This document shows, in pieces, positions 23,501-35,400 of a DNA stretch of 64,000 nucleotides. Each line of letters starts with the position of its first letter. Positions within the stretch are counted from its first letter, which is position 1. The notes below the pieces were generated by a model, which was not told the DNA's origin, ran no database searches, and worked only from the letters and a program-made list of their open reading frames with translations. Origin of the DNA: Cystobasidium ongulense (Eukaryota; Basidiomycota; Cystobasidiomycetes; Cystobasidiales; Cystobasidiaceae); assembly GCA_022835595.1 (NCBI GenBank), contig BQUP01000003.1, positions 1,288,975 to 1,352,974 on the forward strand. The letters run 5' to 3'. The position numbers and the translations under genes were made by a program.

Positions 23501-23696
23501 CTTGGAGGAGATGGCTCGATCTAAAGAAATGCACGCGAATGGCATTTCTCGAGAGCGTCTCGGCGAAACACAACGAATGCGAGTTGAAGGAGCGCTCGCC
23601 GAAGAAAGTAGACTTGTCGGAGAAGCAAGAAGCCGCATCGAGAAACTTCAGAAGAAGATTGCAATGAGTAGTCGGTCTGTACCTCAAGCGCTTTGA
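20547..23696 (+). CDS. NUP82: nucleoporin NUP82 (NUP88 homologue)
   Basis: Cytoplasmic-face nucleoporin that anchors the mRNA export platform. The N-terminal beta-propeller is recognisable: GSFK joined to TLATPAIDFEIL (acceptor at 21030), then SRYVAAVGASQVVVVQLPR, then AIAQVSFHPWGVDDTTLLVLTSDG and LREYDIL. The C-terminal third is coiled-coil, rich in Glu/Lys/Arg/Leu, as in Nup82/Nup88. Four exons; the third intron (about 21792-21868) splits codon GC|G and joins PKTA to HVPALLLDSLLALTSAKI. About 980 residues. Start 20547 is the first in-frame Met. Recognition rests on the SFHPWG block and overall layout. Confidence 0.85.
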
Positions 23697-24066
23697 CTTT
23701 ATGATGTCCCGCGGTCGCCTGTCTTTTCGTGATACGCACCCAGTTACATGTTGTTGTATGTTTTCAAGCTTAGAAGAGCCACTGAGAGTTGGTATGGTAT
23801 ATAAGGAGGGTAATCAGCTTTTACTATGGCAAACTCAAAAGCATGCCTTTGATAAGGCTCTAGGCTGGACAGCTCGCGTGAAAAGTGGTAGGCATGCTCC
23901 GGTAGCCAAGCTCCTACATCCTTCTGGACGACTACTTGCCTTGCAGTCATTGCACAGCATGTTCTAGTCATGCTCACGAGTCTATGGATACATTCAATCT
24001 AACATTCTGCTTCGGGTGTGTAGCCTAATCTTGAGGACGGGAGCTCAATGCCACCCCACACCTCTC
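23697..24066. other. tail-to-tail spacer, NUP82 / RPN12
   Basis: 370 bp between convergent stops, presumably both 3' UTRs. No gene or repeat recognised. Confidence 0.4.
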
Positions 24067-25032
24067 TTAAACGATTGTCTCGAGTTCTCTTGCATACGAG
24101 AGGATGTTCTCGACGAGACGCTCCTTTGGCAAGTCTTGTCGAGCTTGTTCCTCTTGCGCGCCGGTCCCTTGGAATTCAATGACTTCTGAAGTGGGATTGA
24201 TCTTCCAGCCCGGCCTTGTGTTCGCAAAGTCGAGAAGTTCCTGTCTGTTTTGGAAGAAGAGGAGTACAGCTGCGTCGGCCAAAGGGAGGGAAGCGTAGGC
24301 TTTCTCGCTGCACGAGGCAATCTCGCTCCTGACGGTCGAGACGAGCTGGTCGAGGAAGATGGTGTATTCGGGCATGGGAGACGAGGCGCGGGTTGACCAT
24401 ACGCGCGAGTAGGAGCCTTCCATTAGCCAGCGTTCGAGGTCGAGGGGGTATTTGATGTAGGCGTTTGAATGCAGGTCTTCGATGCCTGCAAGTCCACACG
24501 ATTGTTAGTTGACTATACGGAAGGTGACAGCAAGCAAGCCATGACGAGACGAGACGAGGCTCACTGTTCTTTGCAGCGAGTTCTTCCAGCAGCGTGTGGA
24601 ATCCAGCAATGTCGTTGTTGGCGAGCAGTCTTAGCAAGGATAGTCCTGTCAGTGGCGGCTGCAGTTTTGACGGTGAGAGCCTGGCGAGACAAGCAAGGCG
24701 GTGAGCATAGATCTGGCGACGATATGGCGATGGATTCACCCCAGCTGCGAGTCCCAGAACGGCTTGACCTGCTGGATGTAGCGCTGGAAAGCAGCAAAGT
24801 CGCCTTCGCGGACGCTGAGGAGGGCGCCATACGACAGGATTTCGCGGGCAGCCTCGAGGTCAGACGCAGAGGCACCTTGGGGAGACGGCTTGGACGGCAA
24901 GAGCAGGCCAGCCTGGGCGAGCTGGACCTTTGCCTGCGTGAGGATTGCTTTTGAAGGTGTCGCTCCAGACGTGTTTGCGGCGTGGAGCTGCTGGAGCTGG
25001 CTGACGAGGCCGGCGAGACCTGCGTTTGGCAT
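24067..25032 (-). CDS. RPN12: 26S proteasome lid subunit RPN12
   Basis: Lid subunit (PSMD8 family) whose incorporation completes the 19S lid. It reads LVSQLQQLHAANT, then AREILSYGALLSVREGDFAA, QRYIQQVKPFW, LLRLLANNDIAGFHTLLEEL, YIKYPLDLERWLMEGSYSRVW and a winged-helix-like C-terminal part with FANTRPGWKINP. These match Rpn12/PSMD8: 'LL.LLa.N.i.eFHteLE' and 'P..LE..LMEGsY.kV'. Four exons, about 265 residues, family length. It shares a 310-bp promoter with PRE3 on the other strand. Confidence 0.92.
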
Positions 25033-25342
25033 GTTGACGGTCGTCCGGGTGTGCTGTGATGCTCGGCGGAGTGGTGGTTGTTGCTGCTGCAGTCGGCCAG
25101 AGGAATACTCGCTGCTCGTCGTCGTCGCCGTCGTCGTTCAAGGCCGCGTCACAGTGGCGCACAATCTGGCAGCTTTTTGATGGTTTGAGGCATGCTAGAC
25201 CTTGGTCTATGCATCTAATCACCCTCTACGTGCTTGCTTGTGCCCTTTCGCCCACTTCTTCCACCCAAATCCACCCACTTCAGCGTCCAAATCCACATGA
25301 TCACCTTGTCCTCAGACCAACTCCATCATCAAATCAGCAAAC
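25033..25342. promoter_or_regulatory. bidirectional promoter, RPN12 / PRE3
   Basis: 310 bp separate the start codons of two proteasome genes on opposite strands. The PRE3 side is pyrimidine- and CCAC-rich. No exact PACE box; the nearest is AGTGGCGCA around 25153, with two mismatches. Shared control is inferred from geometry only. Confidence 0.55.
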
Positions 25343-26327
25343 ATGGACAGAATTAACTGGGGAGCACTCAAGAAGGGAGAGATATCTATGGGTACGACTA
25401 TCAGCTCTATTACTTTCCAGGATGCAGACGGAAAGAGAGGAGTCATTTGCGCCGCCGATTCGAGAACCACGATGGGCAGCTTGTAAGTGGCTTTACAGAC
25501 GCCTGGATGTGTTCTACAGTAGCGCAAGGCACTCTAGAATTACCTGTTCAGCCGCTGACTTCTTTCCGCGTCGTTTCGTCCAGTATTGTAAGAATTAGAG
25601 GACCCCCCGTCGGATAGGACCGAAATCGACACTGACGCAACCTGACACTCTTCTTTACGCCTATTCACAGGCCAATCGAGTCACAGATAAGCTTGTAAGT
25701 GTTCTATGTGCTGTATAGAGTATTTGAAGTTAATAGACTGATTTGGGCCCTGCTTGCCCTCAGACCCATCTGGACGACCGAATCTATTGCTGCAGGTCTG
25801 GCTCGGCTGCAGACACCCAAGCAGTAGCAGACATCGTCACATATCAACTTCAGCTCTATCGTCAAGTCCACAACGAAGCCCCACCGGTCCACATCGCAGC
25901 CAAGATGTTCCAGTCCGTCTGCTACGCCAACAAGGACGCCTTGTCTGCCGGAATTATTGTTGCTGGATACGATGAAGAGAATGGAGCCTCCGTATACAAC
26001 ATTCCTTTAGGAGGCGGTCTCTTCAAGGCTCCTTGGGCTATCGGTGGATCAGGCTCGACCTATGTCTATGGTTACTGCGACGCCAACTACAGAGAAGATA
26101 TGAACAAGGAAGAAGCGGTAGAATTCGCTAGAAATGCTGTTGGGCTAGCCATGTCCCGAGACGGAAGCTCTGGAGGTACTATTCGTATGGTCATTATTAC
26201 TGCTAGTGGAGTCGAGCGTGTCTTTATTCCTGGCAACGAGCTCAAGTCGAACGGTGGACCATGGAACAGCAAGCCGGTCATTGCAGCGGAACAAGCTCGC
26301 CTCCAGCAGACTGGTATTGCAGCATAA
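25343..26327 (+). CDS. PRE3: 20S proteasome beta-1 subunit PRE3 (caspase-like)
   Basis: Catalytic subunit with caspase-like activity, matured by cleavage before Thr. The propeptide is MDRINWGALKKGEISMG and mature Thr1 follows (TTISSITF). ADSRTT holds the catalytic Asp, IANRVTDKL the catalytic Lys, and later come YCCRSGSAADTQA, AGIIVAGYD, IPLGGG, GSGSTYVYGYCD and SRDGSSGG. Four exons: 25343-25482, 25584-25587 (4 nt), 25671-25694 (24 nt) and 25764-26327, 243 residues. The 4-nt exon T-ATT is needed to join the frames and supplies the conserved Ile before ANRVTDKL. Five extra residues lie between Thr1 and the ADSRTT block relative to yeast Pre3. Confidence 0.96.
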
Positions 26328-27039
26328 GGTTTGGATAGTCAGGAATAGCCATTGCTAGAGAAGGAAGATTGTACCTTTTCGGCAGCAAACAGTGTGCCTT
26401 TGTTTCGTCAGAAGTGGATGTATCATTACGCAAAGAGAATCTGATTAACATGCAATTGTATGGGCATGCTATTGAACGCACCGAGCTGTCCATCTCAGCG
26501 GACAGGTGTGCCAAAGCCTAACACCCCTGATACTTCTTTCGAGGTATATTCTACAGCTCTGGATCACGTGCTCTGGAAGGTGCTGCCTTTAAGGACTAAA
26601 GCGCTGCTGAAGCATGCGCTGGCTAGGCAATGCTGTGGCTTCTAGCTGTGGGCTTGCCTGCGCAGTGCTCCGTGTGAGCCTGGTAGACTTTTGCCAGGAC
26701 TGGAGGCCACTCTTCACCTCACCTGGTGGCAGCAGGATGATAGATTGCACGAATATGGACGACATCACTGCTCTCAAGGTCTGACTTTATTCATTACACC
26801 TCGTTGCCTGTAGAGTACTATGCAGCTTATCAGCTTGCCAGTCTAGCATCCTTCTCCCACGAATGTCATGCTGCCTCGAAGTCCTCGAAGCCGTTGCAGA
26901 ACAGCATCGTCCAGCTTTCTTGCTTCTTCCATTCCAACCAACTGCAAATACACAGCGAACACAGAAAGACTGATAGAGAGAGAAGGCAGACAGAAGAGAG
27001 GCTGAGAGCGGCCAGAGAGAGAGAGAGTGAGAGGGCGCC
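26328..27039. other. PRE3 3' end and TAF1 promoter
   Basis: 712 bp between two co-directional genes. A GA-rich run (about 26965-27030) precedes the TAF1 start. No other gene is supported. Confidence 0.45.
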
Positions 27040-30000
27040 ATGGACGAGGACAAGGACATTGTCGGCCAGCTCGGGGGATTCGCTCTCGAGCAGTTCTTGG
27101 GCAGCTTCACCGGCGAGCAGGGCATCAGCTCAAACTCGCTGTCTGCAATTGGCCTGGGAGGTGCGAGCGGGTCTGCATCGAGCTCTCGTGGTGCTGGAAG
27201 CCAGGCAGTCGACGCTTCTCAGATATACAGCGGGCGCTATGAGGATGAAGATGGCGAGGGCGTCGACGGCGAGGACTGGGAGGACGAGGTGGACAGGGAG
27301 CTCGACGAGGAGGACAACCAGTCCAACCAGCTCATGCTGCAGCTCCCATCAGCTGCAGTCCCATCGCGGCCAGCGACGCAGACTCTCATGCGAGGTGAAG
27401 ACGAGGACTTTGACAATGACGAGGACGACGACGACACGGATAGCAAAGAGCACGCTGGAAACGCCGTTGCAGGACCATCTACATTCAATGGCACATCCAC
27501 ACCAGCCTCGGCGTTCCGCTTGCCAGACGCAACCGAGATTATGCACATCAAGGAGGAAGAGCACGACCACGACGGAGGGCTGCACCAGGAAGGGACAAGA
27601 GGGAATGAAGTACGGCAGGCTGATGACATCGAAGAAGAAGAGCAGATTGATCCCCAAGAACTTGCAGCCCAGCAGGCCCTGTTCGCCCAGTCGTATGCGC
27701 GAATGCAGGCGCAGCAGCAGCAATTTGAAGACGGCACAACTGCTCAAAGACCTGCCAGTCCACCTCTGGCCGATGTAAAGACTCTATATCCTTCCTTTGC
27801 ACCGGACAAGGTTCTTAACTTCACCGAGATCTTCCACCCTAGACCCCGCAAGCGAGTGCGGATAGACCCAAATATCGAAGTCTGTAAGTGAAGTCAGGTT
27901 GCAGCTGAAGCTTGGGAAAGCCACCCTGAGTACATGCTGAGCAACTACATTACCATACCTGTCTTCATACAGACCCACTACCACGGCCCCAAAACTACCC
28001 AACACAGCCATCAACGCGAGACTTCCGCTCGCATCGAACATATGACCGGTCAAACCCTCTCGCCCAGTTCTTGCTAGACGTGCTACGCGAAGAGGCTGCG
28101 AACTCTTCAGACGAAGACGGAATCAATGGTCTCGATGTTTCGGAAGCTGCATTCGAGCAGCTCGTTGAGCATGCCAATGCGGTCGGCTGGAAGTTACCGC
28201 CACATGTGGATGATGAGGGCGACCGGATACGTTTCGAGGACTGGGACGACGAGATCGTCTGGGATGTCACATCTTCCAAAATCAAACGCAGGGGCCAGCT
28301 TGTGAATGGCCGCTCGACCGACCAACCTACAGAGCAAGATATTCCCGTGCCTGTCCAGTCAAATGGCACTTCTACTGAAACCCGCTTTGGCTTCAAGAAT
28401 CCCGATATTGATTCAGGCGACTGGCTGCGAAGCATTGTATGGTCGTCTTCCGCACCGTTCAAGGACTTCACCAAACTACAGCTTAATCTCAATGATCCTG
28501 CTGGGCCGGCAAGTTCACTGAATCGCCCTGCAGACAGTGCGAAGAACGCAGTTATGCGCAGCGGAACAGGCTGGTCCATGGATCCCTACAATCTCTCTAA
28601 CGACAAGTTGTACGAAGTTCGCAAAGAGGCCAAGCGTACCGTCCGACAGACGTTCGGTCAATTAGAGGTCCAGCATTCGTACCCTGCTATGAAACTGCAA
28701 TTCCCATGGGTGAGTCGAGACTGGCTTTCCAGTTACACATGAGCACAGTGATTAACAAGGACGATTGCAGTACAAAACACAACTCTCCAAGCCAGAACTC
28801 CGAGCCTTCCATCGGTTAGCAATCCAATTCCCCACCAACATCCGATTGTCATTCAGCAAAGTTCGCTCAACGAAGAAGAAGAAAGACAAAACTGGGCGAA
28901 AGCTCAAGAAGGATTCGGTTGGCGCCGAAGCTTTCCGATCCATGGGGGATTTGAGTCTGAGTCAGACCGGCAATTTTGTGCTGTTTGAATTCTCCGTAAG
29001 TTTAGATCAGAATAAGAACCCTCAGACATATTCTGAAGCGACGTTCCTTTACAGGAAGAGAACCCCGTAATCATTCCGAATGTGGGTATGGGCAGTATCA
29101 TTGTCAATTACTACCGAAAGACCGATGCGGGCGATTCATACGTACCGAAAGAAGAGCTGGGAGAACCCTTCCTACTCGATCCGTCGGACGAGAGTCCCTT
29201 CATGCGCTTTGGACAGGTGGAGCCCGGCCAGACCGTGCCTGCACTGTACAACAATTTGGTACGAGCCCCGCTGTTCAAACATCAGCCTTACGACACAGAC
29301 TTTGTAGTAGTCAAGTGAGTACCAATCATTGCACCCGGAGGCGGACATTCGCTAAAACAACGACACATTGTTAGGACTACTATAAACAATGAAACCAAAT
29401 TTTACGTCAGGGACTTCAAGCACCTTTTCGTAGTTGGGCAAACATACCCTTTGACCGACGTACCCGGGCCACAGTCTCGAAAATTGACAGCTACTGCCAA
29501 ACATAGACTGCAAAGTATTGCCTACAAGCTAGTCAGCAAGAATCCGAAAAGACGTGTCAAGATTAACAAGCTTCTCAAGTACTTCCCCGATCAGACCGAA
29601 ATGCAAATGCGTCAGCGCCTGAAAGAGTTCATGGAGTATAATCGTGCAGGAGACGATCAGCGATTCTGGAAGATCAAGGACGGCAAGATGCCCAGCGAGG
29701 ACGAGCTCTTCAAGCTCATACGACCAGAAAATGTGGTCCTGGCTGAGAGTACGCAAGTCGGTCAGCGGAATTTGCTCGACGCAGGTCTGAGCTCTACTGT
29801 GGACGAAGACAAGGGTAAAGAGAACGAAGCCAGTACGCTGGATATCCGTCAGCAATTGGCACCCTGGTTCACAACCAAGAATTTCCTCAATGCCGCACAG
29901 AACAAAGCCATGCTGAAGCTTCACGGCGAGGGTGATCCGTCGAACAGGGGAGAGGGTTTTAGTTTCCTACGTGTCTCTATGAAGGACATATTCTTACGTG

Positions 30001-31090
30001 CGGGAGAGAAGCTGGAGGATCGGTTAGCCGAGATTGAGTCACGGCCCAAATCTGCACATCGATACAACGTCGCCGAGCAGCAAAACATCTACAAGACGGA
30101 GATCGATCGCATCTGGCGTTCTCAGTTCGAAGCTCTGAGCAGTCCGTATGAGCCTGCAATTACAGAAGAGGATGATATTCGCTGGCGCCAAGAAGAATTG
30201 AAGATGGAGAATGGACCAGATCGAGCTCTTGACGCCTTTACGCCCGCGGATGGCATGTCAATGTCTCCAGGTTATAGCCGGAGCGTTTCGCCAGGTGCTA
30301 TGGACGGTCAACCGAAGGGCCCGCCGAAGGTTCTCCGCATACGCCGTCGAGTGGGTTTTCCTGTTAGATAGTGCAGAAAGTTGGCCGTCAGAGACTGACC
30401 CGTTCTCTTACAGATCAACGGACAATGGACTTCAGAAATCGTGCGAGACCAAGGCGTCATCAAGGGATATCTTCGCCAGCGTCAGGCCATCGAAGCTGAT
30501 GAGGAGCAAGACCCAGAGTCGCTCGTTCTCACTGGAGATCCTGAGCATGACGCCGTTGTAAAGAGAAAGTAAGTAGACTTAGAGATTGGTCGACTTGTTC
30601 GTACAGGCCTGAGCTGACACACAGCATTTCCTTGTGCTCACAGACTTGCAGAGCATCTCGAGAAGCTTCGCAAGAATCAAGAGCGTCGTTTGCAGCGCAA
30701 GAATGCAAAGAAGGGTGGCACGGGAGATGTATTCCTGCCAGGTGGAAAGAAGATCAAGAACGAAACCACAGTGAGTTACAAAAGTGGATCCGAGCATGAT
30801 CGTTAGCTGACAGCACTGTGTGTTTCAGCGAAAATGCGGCAACTGTGGCCAGATTGGGCACATGAAGACGAATCGCAAGTGTCCAAAATGGGCGGTGAGT
30901 GGCTGGCTTCAGAGCACGAGGCTCTAGTGTATAGTGTATGTACTGTACTAATGCCACGCATTCTGGATTATAGGAGTTCAATGCTGCAAACAATCAGCAG
31001 CCAGGGGCCAATGCGCCATCTGCACCGGCCAACCCGTTCGCTGTTGGCTTGCCTGGTCTGAGCGGTGTGACGGCGGGCAGTCCATCATGA
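27040..31090 (+). CDS. TAF1: TFIID subunit TAF1
   Basis: Largest TFIID subunit; binds TBP and the TAF7 partner. The acidic N-terminus GGFALEQFLGSFTG... precedes LYPSFAPDKVLNFTEIF. The central conserved domain includes WSMDPYNLSNDKLYEV, VQHSYPAMKLQFPW, PELRAFHRLAIQFP, IIPNVGMGSIIVNYYRK, RAPLFKHQPYDTDF and YVRDFKHLFVVGQTYP. Near the C-terminus a zinc knuckle reads CGNCGQIGHMKTN then KC, ending SGVTAGSPS. There is no bromodomain, as in other fungal TAF1 proteins, where Bdf1 supplies it. About 10 exons with short GT-AG introns, about 1,080 residues, close to yeast Taf1 (1,066). Confidence 0.94.
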
Positions 31091-32440
31091 TGCGGCTGTT
31101 TGATAGTATGTGGGCGGGAGTCCGAGAAGAGGACTGTTTTTAACGGCCGTTTGCGGTGCGCGCATGTCGAGTAGTGGATTAATTCTCGTTTGTAGCATTT
31201 ACCGTGTCGAATGTTAGCGTAACACCGATGCGACGGCCTTGTCTATACTTGTTGCAGCATGGCTGACTGTGCTGCTTGGTCCAAGGTGGTTGCGAGTGTG
31301 GTACTACATGGAGACAGGCTTTTCCAGTATTTCGGCCACCGCATTGTGGTATGGTGCAAGGGAATGAGCGCAGTTGCCGAACAGTGGATCATGTTTCCCA
31401 GTCCAGGTTGATAACGACTGCTTGGTGTGTACCCACGATAAGCCGTGCTGCATTGCGAAGTACCGCCATTATGCACATGTGAGGCGGTTGTCCCTCGAGC
31501 GTGATGGTGGCAGCACATTGCAGACCTCGTCGGATGAGTAGGAGCGCAGACTCGACCACAGCCGTACTGGAGCTAGAAGTACACCTGCTGCTGTCTGCTC
31601 TGTGCTGGCTTGCACGACGATACGCCACCCTCACACTCAGCCTGAGCTCTCCAGCAGAGCAGCAAACCACCACGCGCGAGTCGAGTCGAGTCGACCATCA
31701 CCACCATCCATCACTGCCACCTCAACCAGTCACAGCAAGCTCTCCCACTACTGCTCTCGTGCACTCACAGCTTCAGCGTGCTCTTCTCGCGGACAGTCGT
31801 GTCTCGACGTCGTTTCTGCCGCGTCGTCCATCGCGCACGTGACTGAGCCCGAGAAAAAGGTGAGAATCCCGAAGCAAGTTGGGAAACCTGGACAATTGCA
31901 CCGGTGACTGGCTGTCTTGTCAAGGAGCAAGTACACCATCAGTCATGTGGAATCCCCCAAGTCTCTCTGTCTGTCACTCGGCCCTCGAAACCTTTGCCCT
32001 GTCAGCAATCAGCGCGACCCTGTCCCAGAACTCGGAAATCCGAGATTGCGGGTGAAGGAAATTATTTAATCAACCGTATCACAAAAAAGAGAGAAAGACA
32101 AGCAAAATACATCATCAGCATCACTGTTTCTACCGCCTCGTAAATGAAAGGCAAACACGAAGCATCTCGGTTCGTGGTTTAATTGCAATCAAGCCAAATT
32201 GCTTACCAAAAGGGTCTTTCCTGCGCTACTACTACACTAACTCTATTCCTCTCGCATCACCTACAACCACCGCCTCATATCGATATCAACGCGCTGCTGC
32301 ACATCAATAAATAAAATTGGGCGCCGTGTGGCAAAGAGCTCCGCCTCCTCCAAGAGCAAGCTTTTTCGTGCTCGTCGACACAGGCTATCCCTTCGACTTC
32401 TTGAGTTTCTCCAAGGTCGGCCGTCGACCTTGTCGATGAC
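31091..32440. other. 1.35-kb intergenic stretch, TAF1 / PRM10-like
   Basis: No open frame with recognisable family, no tRNA and no repeat seen. It holds the TAF1 3' UTR and a long upstream region for the next gene. The end (about 32220-32400) is rich in short pyrimidine tracts, like a 5' UTR. Confidence 0.4.
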
Positions 32441-35400
32441 ATGAAGAGCTCGCCGCTCAGAGCCAGCTCCCCCGGCGCTGCTGCCCAGACTCTGTCGCCG
32501 CAAGAAGCAACTTCCTCGAGCTTGAAAGCGACACATTCACCGCGACAAGAACCGCCAAAGCTGGTCGTCGATGGCTCGGCACTCGCAGAAGATGTGCAGA
32601 ACGAACATGAAGTCGACGACGAGGCTGAAAGACTTCAAAAGCTCGAGAAGCTGCGAGCGCAATTGGAAAGAAGCGAGTTGAACAGAAGAAGTCCGTCGAT
32701 ATCACATCAGCACAAAGACTCCAGCCAAGACAGCAGCGAGAGAACAGACGCTCCCGCCCAGCCGACTGCTGGAGGTGCAGAAGACACCTCTCCCGATGCT
32801 GATGCGCTCAGGAACTCGCAAAGAAGCCGCAGGAGGGTGCAGTGGGTCGGTCTGACAGCCGACGACGAGTTCCGTGAGTCCCGATCGCCGCTTTTGATGA
32901 GCGTGCTTAGATAAGACGCTGCAAACCGAAACTGAACACTTTGTGCGTTGCACTGTTCTTTCCTTATTTAGGTCAGCAGCATCATAGACGGCCTGCGTCG
33001 GTGGACCGCTTGGGTGACAACCGCGCCGGTCATATTTCCGTGTCTGTGTGAGTAAACTGCACAATTCGCACGATGCTCTTCCCTCCGACTAGTTGGACTG
33101 CTTTTAATCTTTAGCGTACGACTAACGTATTCCTTGGTCCCTTCTCCCGCGTTTACAGACCCTCGACGCCTCAAACAGAAGATGGGGAGTTTGTCTGGCC
33201 CAATGTCGACGGCACGTCCGATGGCATGCAAACACCAGCAGGCAATACGCCCGATGTATCACGACCCGGCACTCCGGAGGACCTACCTTACATACCTGCT
33301 GGCGAACGAGATGGTCTCCCTTTGCCATCCTCGTCGAAACGGGGCAGGAGTTTCGCTCGCGAAGCTGCCAAGCTCGTGGCAGTTCATAAAGCAAAAACCA
33401 TGTTCAAGTCGAAACGGAAGCGTAATGTTCCAAGCTCGTCGGATGGCCCTGCCAGAAATCCACTTGGTCATTCCGCACCGCTTCGCTCGGAAGCTGGTGA
33501 TGCATACTATAACGAGAAACCACAAGAAGCCCGGACGACTACATCGGGCGGCGGAGTCTTATCTGCCCTACTCAAGCTCTACGAACAGCCACCCTCCGAA
33601 AGATCCTCGCAAGCCACCTTAGTCACATCCACTGCAAGTACACCTACTGAAGGTCTCCCACCTGCGCTAAGACCGTTTCAAGGCGGAGGGCCAGGCCAAC
33701 CAGCCACCGAGTCGCATACGGCTTCAGCGAGAGCCTTCGCCGCTGAAGTCCATAGGCGAGGAGACATACAGCTCAATAACATGCTGAATGGCACCACCGG
33801 TGGCGTAAACGCTTCATCCAAAGGGAATGGACAAACCTACCCCCCCAAACACGCAGGTGGTGTTTTCGCGGATTCACAGCAACGACAAGGAGTTTCGACG
33901 GATTCCTCAAGAGCGCCAAGTAGCAGTGCAACGCCTATGCTCCAAAGGCCAGGGTATGCGCTAGGGTAAGCAGTTTTTACATTCCGAGCACATCAATCAG
34001 CTGATAAGTATGTTAGACGATTGTCAATGCCTGAGATACCGACGCTCGGGTCCCTTGCAGCTGCACCTAGCGGAGCGTCTTCTCCTGGGCCTTCATCCAC
34101 CAGTCGTCGTACCTCTCCAGAACGGCCTCTCAATATACGTAGGAAGACTGGCTCAAATATCGCCTTGAACAACCTAGTCAAGATGCCCGAAAATCTCGCA
34201 AGAAGTGGAGAAAAACTCGCACGCGAATCCCTCGATCCGAAACGGTACCATCGCGAGTCTGCAGCTCTAAAAGCAGCAAAGTCCAGAGAAAACTCACCTT
34301 CTACACCTGGTACACCAAGACCCGAGTATGATGAAAAAACTCCTATCCGCAGGCGCAAAAAGGATAAGAAAAGACAAGAAGAGATCTTCATCACTAGTAA
34401 GTCTCGTTGTACGCGCAGAGCAATCAGGACTCTGGAATTTGATGCAAATTTGGCTTCTAGTGCACGTTGCTGCAATCCTGCAGAGACAGGACTTCATCTT
34501 GCGCTTTGCTAGAGCCCTTATGATGTTCGGTGCCCCACCCCATCGTATCGAGTACCAACTGCAACAGACCGCTCTGGTCCTACAGATCGAATGCCAGGTT
34601 ATCTACATCGTCAAGTAAGAGTACTCACCCGGATAACCCGTCTCGCCCGTATTAACCCTTACTTGCTTGTCAACCAGTTTCATGATCATCTCTTTCTCAG
34701 ATGCTCAAACCCATACATCCGAGATCCGCTTCATCAAACAATTTGGCGGCTTGGATCTGACCAAATTAACGGAAATTGCTATATTGCATTGGGAGGTTGT
34801 GCACGACAAAATCGGAGTAGAAGAAGCTTCGGTAGAGATCAGCAATTTGATGAAAGCGAAACCGACTGTAAGGAATATGATCGAACAGCTGCCTCTACTG
34901 CACACTGAAGCCTTCATCGTAGTACAGCAACTGGCATCTCATTGGCTTTGGCTCAATGGCGTCAGCAATGATAGGTATAGCTGCATTCAGCGCCAGCTTC
35001 ATCGACCTCCTCGTGGCTGTCCCTTTAGGAGGGCTTCTCGTCGCCACGCAATGTTTCATCGCTGCTCGAAGCGATGTTCTATCTTCCATCTTCGAGATTG
35101 TCATAGCAGCGGTGATCTCCTTTGTTGCTGCCGGTCTGGCCTCCACAGAAAAATTTTGTTATGCTTCCATCACTTCTTCGTCAATCGTGCTTATACTGCC
35201 TGGATGGTAAGCCATAGAACTCTCTTGCCTGCTTTATGATTGAACGTAACATCTGATCTCACTCCGCTTCAGGCCTACCTGCTTAGCGGCTCTAGAGCTG
35301 CAGTCACGATCCTTGGTATCCGGCAGCGTGCGAATCGTTTATGCCGTTGTATAGTAAGACGCTGAATAACGATCTCTGTTCACTGCACATCTAACCATAG

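Noticed and set aside
25145-25165. A PACE box in the RPN12/PRE3 promoter
   Set aside because: The best candidate, AGTGGCGCA, differs from GGTGGCAAA at two positions, including the A-rich end, so it is not called.
25548-25587. A 36-nt alternative second exon for PRE3 starting after GTTCAG
   Set aside because: Read in the phase set by exon 1 it contains TGA after two codons, so only the 4-nt exon works.
27237-27737. 166-codon minus-strand Ser-rich frame
   Set aside because: Shadow of the acidic N-terminus of TAF1.
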